From Deltaproteobacteria bacterium (lineage in GTDB: Bacteria; Myxococcota; Polyangia; Polyangiales; B10-G4): a stretch of DNA of 5,527 bases. Shown here in pieces: positions 1-5,527 of this stretch. The number at the start of each line of letters is the position of its first letter. Positions within the stretch are counted from its first letter, which is position 1. The DNA is taken from positions 1 through 5,527 of the forward strand of contig JAFDCW010000361.1 in NCBI GenBank assembly GCA_019312705.1, given 5' to 3'. Made by a program: the position numbers and the translations under genes. Under the pieces are notes generated by a model that was not told where the DNA came from, made no database searches, and saw nothing but the letters and a program-made list of their open reading frames with translations.

Positions 1-2
1 GG

Positions 3-1222
3 GACACGCCGGCGGACCGATGGGCCGTCGCACCGGATCGTGCGATGCATACCCGACGACCCGCACCGGACCGGGTCTATTCGACGCGGGCGTGCCTGGT
101 CGATGACCCGGGGCTGGTGAATGGATCGCTGATCGACGGCCTCGACATCGACGCGGGCTTTGCCGCGAAGCTCGACGTCATGGTTCAGCTCTCCCTCCGG
201 GCCGGGCGCGACGCGTGGTTCGACGCCCACATGGACCGCGTCGACCGTTCGCGCACGGGGGTGATCCTCGGCAACATCGCCTTGCCCACCGAGAGCACCT
301 CGCTGATGGCCGATTGGGTCCTCGGCCGACGCTTCGACCGCGGGCTCTTTGCGACCCGCGACTCCGCCCCCGCCGCCATCAACCGCTTCGTGACCGGCCT
401 CCCGGCCGGCATCCTGGCCAAGGCCCTCGGTCTCGGCGGCGGCCACTACACTCTGGACGCGGCCTGTGCCTCGTCGCTCTTTGCCCTCGACCTCGCAGCC
501 GCGGAGCTGCGCTCTGGCCGCGCCGACGCCATGCTCACCGGCGGCCTGTCCCGACCGGACTGCCTCTATACGCAGATGGGCTTCGCCCAACTCACCGCGC
601 TTTCCCCCTCGGGGCGCTGCTCGCCCTTCGACCAGAAGGGCGACGGCCTGGTCGTCGGCGAGGGTGCCGGGGTTTTCGTGCTCAAGCGCCTGACCGACGC
701 CCTGGCCCACGGCGACACAGTGCACGCCGTCCTCCGGGGCACCGGCACGTCGAACGACGTCGACGGGAACCTCCTGGCACCGAGCCGCGAAGGCCAGCTT
801 CGGGCGATGCACAGCGCCTACCGGGAGGCGGATTGGGACCCGCGCTCGGTCGAGCTCATCGAGTGCCATGCCACCGGGACCCCAGTCGGTGACGGCGTGG
901 AGTTCGCCAGCCTGAAGCGCCTTTGGGGTGACGACGGCTTCGATGCGGGGCAGTGCACCATCGGCTCCGTGAAGTCGAACGTCGGCCACCTGCTCACGGG
1001 GGCCGGCGCCGCCGGGCTCGCCAAGGTGCTGCTCGCCATGCGCCACCGGGTGCTGCCGGCGACGGCGAACTTCGATACGCCGGGGGATACGATCGCCCTG
1101 GACGGCTCGCCCTTCGTCGTGCGCGGCGAGTCGACCGAATGGAAGACCGACGGGCCACTCCGGGCCGCGGTGAGCGGGTTTGGGTTCGGCGGCACCAACG
1201 CCCACGTATTGCTCGAAGAGTG
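3..1222 (+). other. Domain: ketosynthase (KS), catalytically complete, N-terminus cut by window edge
   Basis: Beta-ketoacyl-ACP synthase domain performing decarboxylative Claisen condensation. The nucleophile is Cys141 in DAACASSLFAL (codon 465-467). The two His residues are His275 in ECHATGTPVGD (codon 867-869) and His315 in KSNVGH (codon 987-989, with Lys310). Spacings of 134 and 40 residues are normal for type I KS domains. PFDQKGDG (from residue 194), EGAGVFVLKR and the C-terminal GFGFGGTNAHV (residues 378-388) are also present. The opening Gly-rich segment (usually like IAIVGMSGRFPGA) is missing because it would lie left of position 1. TPADRW before position 45 and DRVYSTRACLVDD just after it belong to the normal KS N-terminal region. 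Comparison with a typical ~430-residue KS suggests 30-40 residues are off the window. Confidence 0.94.
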
Positions 1223-4200
1223 GACGCCCGAGACCAAGACCTCGGCGGCCGTACCCGCCGCGCTTACGGGGCCTCAATCCCAGCAGAACCACCGGGGTGA
1301 CCGACGAGACGACGTCGTGATCGTCGGCATGAGCGCCACCGTCAGCACTTGGGACGGCCTCGACGCGTTCCGAGAGCGTGTGCTCGGCGGCGGCCTCGCC
1401 GTCGCCGCTGCGCCGAAGACCGGCTACTGGGGCCTCGATGACCCGCCGTCCGGCTACTTCATCGACGAGCTCGAGATCCCTATCGGCGAGTTCCGCATCC
1501 CGCCGAAGGAGCTCGAAGAGACGCTGCCCCAACAGTTGCTGATGCTGCAGGTCACCAAGCGCGCCCTCGCCGATGCCGAGACATCCGCCATCGATCGCCT
1601 GCGGACCGGGGTCTTCATCGGCATCAGTCTCGATCTCAATACGACCAACTACCACCTCCGGTGGGTCCTCGATGAGCGCGCAACGGCAGCCCATCGGGGG
1701 GATGCGAACGGCCCCGCGAGTATCGACGCCGGCTTCGACGAGTGGCTGGCGACGCAGTCGGATCGCCTCGCCGCGCCCCTCAACGCCAACCGGGTCATGG
1801 GCAATCTCGGCGGCATCGTCGCCAGCCGCGTCGCCCGAGAGTTCGCCCTCGGAGGCCCGAGCTACGTGCTCTCGAGTGAAGAGGGGTCTGGGTATTCGGC
1901 CCTCGAGGCCGCGGTGCGGGGCCTCGGCCGGGGGCAGGTGGACTGTGCAGTCGTCGGCGCCGTCGACCTCGCCGGCGATCCCCGTCAAGCGAGCGCGACG
2001 GACGCGCTGAAGCCCATGTCCCGGACTGGACACGTGCGGCCCTTCGACCGGGCCGCCGATGGGACCCTCCCAGGGGAAGGGGCTGTGGCCCTGGTGCTCA
2101 AGCGCCGGCGAGATGCGGAGCGCGACGGAGACCGCATCTACGCCGCGGTCCTTGGCCTCGCGTCGACGACGGGGGGAACGAGCGACGCCGTCGTACCGAC
2201 CGCCGAGGCCTACCGCCGGGCCCTCGTCAGAGCCTACGACGACGCCGACATCGAACCCTCGACCGTCGCCTTCGTCGAGGCTCACGGCAGTGGGCACCCG
2301 GCCGAAGACCGGGTCGAAGCCGAGGCCCTCGGCGCGTGGTTCAACGGGGACCGCGAACGGGTGATCGGTTCGGCCAAAGCCGATGTGGGCCACACCGGGG
2401 CGGCAGCGGCTCTGATCTCGGTCGCCAAGGCAGCCCTCGCGCTGCATCACCGGACGCTCCCGCCGATGCGCGGGATCCGTCAGGGACGACGGGCCCTAGA
2501 CCACCTCACCTTGCCCCGGGACCCGGCGCACTGGCCCGACGAACCGGGCGGTGCCCCGCGGCGGGCAGCGGTGAGCTCGATGTCTTCGACGGGCCACGTC
2601 GGCCACGTCGTATTGGAAGCGGTGCACGGAGTCGGCACCGGCGAGGCGGCACGCGCCGCCGACAAAGAACGCGCTGGAGCCCAGGGGCGCGCCTCAGCTT
2701 CGATCATCGTGCCGGTCGGACGGGGACCCCTCGGCCCCATGGAGCCATACGATCCCCGGGCGAGCCGCAGACCGAAGGGGTCCCACGGCTCCTCGACGTT
2801 CGAGACGTCGGAGACGTCCGAGACGCCGACGCACCGCACCGCCGCGGCACCCATAGTCGCGCTTTCCGAATCCCCCGCGCCCCAACACCGCTCGACCGCC
2901 ATCAACCAGAGCCGCCCCAAGAGCGCAGATCGCCACTTCACACCTCAGCCAGTGAGCCCCGGGGGCACAGCGGCCCGCATGCTCGCGAGTTCCGAGGCGA
3001 CGGCGGCTGCCCACGGGGCCTATCTGAGCCTGTCGAACCAGGTGACCGCCCTCGTCACCGAGCATCTGGAGCGCAATCCCCAGATGCTGCACGCGGTGAA
3101 CGCGGTGTCCCAGGGGGCCTCAGCTCCGATTCTCGCTCCCGGACCCGCGCCCGCTCTCCGAGAAGCGCCGCGCGAGGTCGCCCTCGACCGCGCGATGTGC
3201 CTCGAGTTCGCCACCGGCTCCATCGGCGCGGTCCTCGGCCCCGAGTTCGCGCCCGTCGACGCTCACCCGACGCGGGTGCGGCTCCCCGACGAGCCGTTGA
3301 TGCTCGTCGACCGCATCCTGCGCATCGAAGGGGAGCCCCGGTCGATGAGCCACGGCAAGGTCGTCACCGAACACGACGTTCGCGAAGGGGCCTGGTACCT
3401 CGACAACGGCCGCATCCCGACCTGCGTGGCCGTCGAGGCTGGCCAGGCAGACCTCTTCTTGTCGGCCTACCTCGGCATCGACTTCATCACCAAGGGCCTC
3501 GCGGTCTACCGACTCCTCGACGCGGTGGTGACCTTCCACGGTGAACTCCCGGGGGTCGGCGACGTCATTCACTACGACATCGACATCCGCGAGTTCTTCC
3601 GCCACGGCGATACCTGGCTCTTCCGCTTCGAGTTCGAAGCGACGGTCAACGGCCAAAAGCTGATGACGATGCGCGACGGTTGCGCGGGGTTCTTCTCTCA
3701 GGGAGAACTCGACGCGGGCAAGGGCATCGTGCACAGCCGCCTCGAACAGCAGTGGCAGCGGCAATCGCTTCCCAAAGGCTTTGGCCCTCTCGCGCCGATG
3801 ACCAAGTGCGCCGTCACCGCCCGCGAGGTCGAGGCGCTCATCGCCGGCGACCTCCAAGGGGCGTTCGGCGCGGACTTCGCGAGCCTGCCCGTGCGGGCCC
3901 CCCTGACCATCCCCGGCGGCCGGATGCAACTCGTGCATCGGGTCGACGAGATCGACCCCGAAGGCGGCCGCTACGGCCTCGGCTTCATCCGCGCCCAGGC
4001 CGACATTCGCCCCGACGACTGGTTCCTGACCTGCCACTTCGTCGACGACAAGGTCATGCCCGGGACCTTGATGTACGAATGCTGCCTGCACACCCTGCGC
4101 ATCTATCTCCTGCGCATGGGCTGGGTCGTCGAAAAGGCTGGGGTGGTGGCTCAGCCTATCGAGCAGATCGGCAGCCGGCTGAAGTGCCGCGGCCAGGTCC

Positions 4201-5510
4201 TCGATACGACCGCCCTCGTCACCTACGAAGTCTCGATCAAGGAGCTCGGCTACGGCCCCGAGCCCTTCGCCGTCGTGGACGCCTTGATGTTCGCCGACGG
4301 CAAACCGATCGTCGAGATCAGCGACATGTCCCTGCGGCTGACCGGTGCGTCTCGGGCAGATGTCGAGGGGCTCTGGGACGGATCCCCCCGTGATGCAGCG
4401 GGCCCGGCGACCCCGGTCGCCCTCTACCCCGCGGTCTACGACTACGACCGCATCCTCGCTTTCAGCAGCGGCAATCCTTCCGACGCCTTTGGCGAGCCCT
4501 ACCGGGTCTTCGATGAGGGGCGAAAGATCGCCCGCTTGCCGCGCCCGCCCTTTCAGTTCCTCGACCGGATCGTCGACGTCACCGGCGAGCCCTTCGTCAT
4601 GGAGGCAGGAGCCACCTGCGTGGCGCAGGTCGAGGTGACCCCGGACCAGTGGTACTTCCGAAGCAACCGCCAAGGCGAAATCCCGTTCGCGGTATTGCTC
4701 GAGATGGCGCTGCAGCCCTGCGGGTGGCTCGCGGGCTATGTCGGCTCGGCCCTGACCGCGCCCGAGGACGTGAAGTTCCGCAACCTCGGCGGCGACGCGG
4801 TGCAGCACCGCCCCGTCCTGTGCGAACAAGACGTGCTCACCACGCACGTCGAGATGACCGGCGTCTCGAGTTCAGGGGGCATGATCATTCAGCACTTCTC
4901 CTTCGATCTTCGGAGTGAGCGCTACGGGTCGGTGTACACCGGCACGACCTACTTCGGTTTCTTCTCGAGCTCGGCCCTCGCGGACCAGGTGGGCATTCGC
5001 GACGCGAAGCACTACGAGGTGAGCTCCGGCGAGCGCGCTCGGGCCAAGGCGTTCCCCGTGCCAATCGCCGCGCCCTTCCCCGACGACACCATGCGCATGG
5101 TGAGCGAAGTCGACCTCTACGTCGCAGACGGCGGCCCCCACGGCCTCGGCTACGTCGAGGGTTCGATCGCCGTCAGCCCGGACTTCTGGTTCTTCGAAGC
5201 CCACTTCTTCGAAGACCCGGTCTGGCCCGGGTCCCTCGGCCTCGAGGCGTTCCTCCAGCTGATGAAGGTCGCGGCGAACGAACGCTGGCAACTCTCCCCC
5301 GAAGCTCAGTTCCAAACCATGCCCCTCGGCGCACGCCACGAGTGGGTCTACCGGGGCCAGGTCATCCCGACCGATGGACGGGTCACGGTGAAAGTCGTCA
5401 TCAAGTCCGTCGACGACGACAATCATCGGCTGGTCGCCGACGGGTTCCTCTGCGTCGATGGACGAACCATCTATCAGATGATCGATTTCGCCCTGGAGAC
5501 GAACCCTTGA
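3..5510 (+). CDS. pfaC: PfaC-type PUFA/secondary-lipid synthase subunit (KS-CLF-DH-DH), 5'-partial
   Basis: Large cytosolic subunit of an iterative fatty acid/polyketide synthase. It would condense acyl-ACP with malonyl-ACP and dehydrate (possibly isomerise) the 3-hydroxyacyl intermediates. Domains in order, numbered from the ATG at 45: ketosynthase (to ~392), chain-length factor (~422-860), linker (~861-1045), DH1 (~1046-1434) and DH2 (~1466-1821). KS-CLF-DH-DH without AT, ACP, KR or ER is the classical PfaC architecture, so partner subunits are needed. The visible ~1835 residues are somewhat shorter than the roughly 2000 I recall for marine gammaproteobacterial PfaC. The frame is open to the left edge. 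Residues encoded before position 45 read TPADRW, a normal KS N-terminal motif, and no Shine-Dalgarno precedes the ATG at 45, so the true start lies upstream. The frame ends at TGA 5508-5510, overlapping a candidate TTG start. The family is secure; the product (EPA, DHA, arachidonate or another lipid) cannot be told from sequence. The symbol reflects architecture, not proven orthology. Confidence 0.93.
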   Translation, partial: DTPADRWAVAPDRAMHTRRPAPDRVYSTRACLVDDPGLVNGSLIDGLDIDAGFAAKLDVMVQLSLRAGRDAWFDAHMDRVDRSRTGVILGNIALPTESTSLMADWVLGRRFDRGLFATRDSAPAAINRFVTGLPAGILAKALGLGGGHYTLDAACASSLFALDLAAAELRSGRADAMLTGGLSRPDCLYTQMGFAQLTALSPSGRCSPFDQKGDGLVVGEGAGVFVLKRLTDALAHGDTVHAVLRGTGTSNDVDGNLLAPSREGQLRAMHSAYREADWDPRSVELIECHATGTPVGDGVEFASLKRLWGDDGFDAGQCTIGSVKSNVGHLLTGAGAAGLAKVLLAMRHRVLPATANFDTPGDTIALDGSPFVVRGESTEWKTDGPLRAAVSGFGFGGTNAHVLLEEWTPETKTSAAVPAALTGPQSQQNHRGDRRDDVVIVGMSATVSTWDGLDAFRERVLGGGLAVAAAPKTGYWGLDDPPSGYFIDELEIPIGEFRIPPKELEETLPQQLLMLQVTKRALADAETSAIDRLRTGVFIGISLDLNTTNYHLRWVLDERATAAHRGDANGPASIDAGFDEWLATQSDRLAAPLNANRVMGNLGGIVASRVAREFALGGPSYVLSSEEGSGYSALEAAVRGLGRGQVDCAVVGAVDLAGDPRQASATDALKPMSRTGHVRPFDRAADGTLPGEGAVALVLKRRRDAERDGDRIYAAVLGLASTTGGTSDAVVPTAEAYRRALVRAYDDADIEPSTVAFVEAHGSGHPAEDRVEAEALGAWFNGDRERVIGSAKADVGHTGAAAALISVAKAALALHHRTLPPMRGIRQGRRALDHLTLPRDPAHWPDEPGGAPRRAAVSSMSSTGHVGHVVLEAVHGVGTGEAARAADKERAGAQGRASASIIVPVGRGPLGPMEPYDPRASRRPKGSHGSSTFETSETSETPTHRTAAAPIVALSESPAPQHRSTAINQSRPKSADRHFTPQPVSPGGTAARMLASSEATAAAHGAYLSLSNQVTALVTEHLERNPQMLHAVNAVSQGASAPILAPGPAPALREAPREVALDRAMCLEFATGSIGAVLGPEFAPVDAHPTRVRLPDEPLMLVDRILRIEGEPRSMSHGKVVTEHDVREGAWYLDNGRIPTCVAVEAGQADLFLSAYLGIDFITKGLAVYRLLDAVVTFHGELPGVGDVIHYDIDIREFFRHGDTWLFRFEFEATVNGQKLMTMRDGCAGFFSQGELDAGKGIVHSRLEQQWQRQSLPKGFGPLAPMTKCAVTAREVEALIAGDLQGAFGADFASLPVRAPLTIPGGRMQLVHRVDEIDPEGGRYGLGFIRAQADIRPDDWFLTCHFVDDKVMPGTLMYECCLHTLRIYLLRMGWVVEKAGVVAQPIEQIGSRLKCRGQVLDTTALVTYEVSIKELGYGPEPFAVVDALMFADGKPIVEISDMSLRLTGASRADVEGLWDGSPRDAAGPATPVALYPAVYDYDRILAFSSGNPSDAFGEPYRVFDEGRKIARLPRPPFQFLDRIVDVTGEPFVMEAGATCVAQVEVTPDQWYFRSNRQGEIPFAVLLEMALQPCGWLAGYVGSALTAPEDVKFRNLGGDAVQHRPVLCEQDVLTTHVEMTGVSSSGGMIIQHFSFDLRSERYGSVYTGTTYFGFFSSSALADQVGIRDAKHYEVSSGERARAKAFPVPIAAPFPDDTMRMVSEVDLYVADGGPHGLGYVEGSIAVSPDFWFFEAHFFEDPVWPGSLGLEAFLQLMKVAANERWQLSPEAQFQTMPLGARHEWVYRGQVIPTDGRVTVKVVIKSVDDDNHRLVADGFLCVDGRTIYQMIDFALETNP
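1308..2624 (+). other. Domain: chain-length factor (CLF), KS-like without active-site Cys
   Basis: Second ketosynthase fold, residues ~422-860, starting at DDVVIVGMSA and ending at GHVGHVVLE. Aligning the nucleophile regions (KS: LDAACASSLFAL; CLF: LSSEEGSGYSAL) puts Glu613 (codon 1881-1883) at the Cys position. Both His positions are kept (His747 in EAHGSGHP; His783 in KADVGH, with Lys778), as is PFDRAADG at 666. LDLNTTN near residue 529 and a following HLRW are, as I recall them, typical of PfaC-family CLFs. CLFs pair with the KS, shape the chain-length pocket and may decarboxylate malonyl-ACP; that role here is inferred from the family. The C-terminal GFGGTNAH motif of true KS domains is degenerate (SSMSSTGHVGH). 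Confidence 0.9.
2625..3179 (+). other. Interdomain linker between CLF and DH1, with one helical segment
   Basis: Residues ~861-1045 match no catalytic domain that I recognise. The first ~110 residues are rich in Ala, Gly, Pro, Ser, Thr, Arg and Glu and look disordered, including a short Glu-Thr-Ser repeat. Residues ~974-1020 (around ARMLASSEATAAAHGAYLSL and HLERNPQMLHAV) have a heptad-like hydrophobic pattern and probably form one or two amphipathic helices. The next ~20 residues are again Ala/Pro-rich. Similar Ala/His/Gln-rich helices occur as interdomain or docking elements in PUFA and glycolipid synthases, so a scaffold or docking role is plausible but inferred. No ACP serine motif (DSL/DSI) and no AT GHSxG motif is visible. 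Confidence 0.7.
2802..2828 (+). repeat. Three tandem 9-bp units (GAGACGTCS-like) in the linker
   Basis: GAGACGTCG (2802-2810), GAGACGTCC (2811-2819) and GAGACGCCG (2820-2828) lie head to tail and in codon phase. They encode Glu-Thr-Ser, Glu-Thr-Ser and Glu-Thr-Pro. The array is a small slippage-type expansion inside the presumed disordered linker. Because the unit is a multiple of three, copy-number change would keep the reading frame. Confidence 0.85.
3180..4346 (+). other. Domain: dehydratase DH1 (FabA-like double hotdog)
   Basis: 3-hydroxyacyl-ACP dehydratase region, residues ~1046-1434, made of two hotdog folds. The first opens with a conserved leader (DRAMCLEFATGS, from Asp1048; VRLPDEPLMLVDRI near 1080) and contains VAVEAGQADLFLS with Glu1131, but has no HF motif after Trp1117. 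The second contains WFLTCHFVDDKVMPGT with His1331 (codon 4035-4037) and Glu1345 (codon 4077-4079). These match the catalytic His and acidic residue of FabA (His70/Asp84) by motif spacing of 14 residues. The motif reads D-K-V-M-P-G where FabA has D-P-V-M-P-G. Expected chemistry is removal of water from 3-hydroxyacyl-ACP, possibly with double-bond isomerisation; which DH does which cannot be read from sequence. Confidence 0.9.
4446..5507 (+). other. Domain: dehydratase DH2 (FabA-like double hotdog)
   Basis: Second dehydratase/isomerase region, residues ~1466-1821, running to the C-terminus. It repeats the DH1 plan. The leader starts at Asp1468 (DRILAFSSGN, then IARLPRPPFQFLDRI). A first hotdog with Trp1536 and IPFAVLLEMALQ (Glu1553) lacks the catalytic His. 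The second hotdog has WFFEAHFFEDPVWPGSLGLE with His1720 (codon 5202-5204) and Glu1734 (codon 5244-5246). The D-P is canonical here, unlike DH1, and Trp1727 replaces the Met of the FabA motif DPVMPG. The protein ends about 87 residues after Glu1734, enough to finish the last hotdog, so no further C-terminal domain such as an acylglycerolphosphate acyltransferase is present. Confidence 0.9.
5495..5498 (+). promoter_or_regulatory. Shine-Dalgarno GGAG for the downstream gene, inside the synthase 3' end
   Basis: GGAG (within TGGAGA, 5494-5499) lies eight bases upstream of TTG at 5507, a near-ideal ribosome-binding distance. It falls within the last codons of the synthase gene and would support translational coupling. 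A GGAG can arise by chance in GC-rich coding sequence, so support comes mainly from the combined spacing and stop-start overlap. Confidence 0.5.
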
Positions 5511-5527
5511 AGTACGACGGGGTATTC
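5507..5527 (+). CDS. Candidate start of the next operon gene (TTG start, 3'-partial)
   Basis: TTG at 5507-5509 overlaps the synthase stop TGA (5508-5510) as TTGA and opens a frame of seven codons to the window edge, reading M(L)-K-Y-D-G-V-F. A GGAG ribosome-binding site is correctly spaced upstream and no ATG or GTG start lies between the stop and the edge. In PUFA synthase operons the gene after pfaC is often pfaD (trans-acting enoyl reductase), so that is the first hypothesis, but seven residues cannot identify it. The alternative is that the real downstream gene starts beyond 5527. Confidence 0.4.

Noticed and set aside
215..892. 225-codon plus-strand frame within the KS
   Set aside because: It is an Arg/Pro/His-rich shifted-frame translation with no domain, overlapping the KS active-site region.
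2625..3179. Possible ACP or acyltransferase domain in the linker
   Set aside because: I saw neither a phosphopantetheine DSL/DSI serine motif nor a GHSxG motif, and the composition is low-complexity.
2336..3544. 402-codon plus-strand frame overlapping CLF, linker and DH1
   Set aside because: The translation is dominated by Arg, Pro, Gly and Ala, typical of a shifted frame in high-GC coding DNA. The overlapping frame carries the real motifs without a frameshift.
3120..4847. 575-codon open frame on the minus strand
   Set aside because: It lies wholly antisense to the linker/DH1/DH2 region, whose plus-strand frame has clear dehydratase motifs. Its translation is a low-information mix rich in Asp, Glu, Val, Gly and His, as expected from the complement of GC-rich codons, with no recognisable domain.
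4872..5426. 184-codon minus-strand frame opposite DH2
   Set aside because: It is antisense to the DH2 catalytic motif, has acidic/Val-rich biased composition and no supporting start signals.
5511..5527. Terminator after the synthase stop
   Set aside because: Only 17 bases follow the stop, with no inverted repeat or T-run; the TTGA overlap argues for continued translation instead.

Overview
The window is almost entirely one very long plus-strand reading frame (3..5507, stop TGA 5508-5510). It encodes a multidomain iterative fatty acid/polyketide synthase subunit of the PfaC type (KS-CLF-DH-DH), as found in polyunsaturated fatty acid (PUFA) synthases and related secondary-lipid synthases. Base composition is strongly GC-rich (roughly two-thirds GC by eye), with GC-dominated third codon positions. 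This would fit a high-GC bacterium such as a myxobacterium or other deltaproteobacterium-like lineage, or a planctomycete, but the sequence alone does not fix the taxon. Residues below are numbered from the ATG at 45, which is probably an internal methionine.

Layout: 3..~1222 is an active-type ketosynthase (Cys141, His275, His315) whose first ~30-40 residues lie off the left edge. About 1308..2624 is a ketosynthase-like chain-length factor with Glu613 where the nucleophilic Cys should be. About 2625..3179 is a Pro/Ala/Ser/Thr-rich linker with a small 9-bp tandem repeat and one helical segment. About 3180..4346 and 4446..5507 are two dehydratase regions, each a double hotdog whose second half carries a FabA-like HF..D.V.PG motif (His1331/Glu1345 and His1720/Glu1734) and whose first half lacks the His. 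The stop codon appears to overlap a TTG start (TTGA, 5507-5510) of a next gene, with a GGAG ribosome-binding site eight bases upstream.

How it works: the subunit would condense (KS with CLF) and dehydrate/isomerise (DH1, DH2) acyl chains carried on acyl carrier proteins. It contains no acyltransferase, ACP, ketoreductase or enoylreductase, so those must come from partner proteins (PfaA-, PfaB- and PfaD-like), probably encoded in the same operon. The second visible gene start is consistent with a tightly packed operon, but only seven codons are present and its identity is unknown. No RNA genes, mobile elements, CRISPR arrays, promoter or terminator were found.
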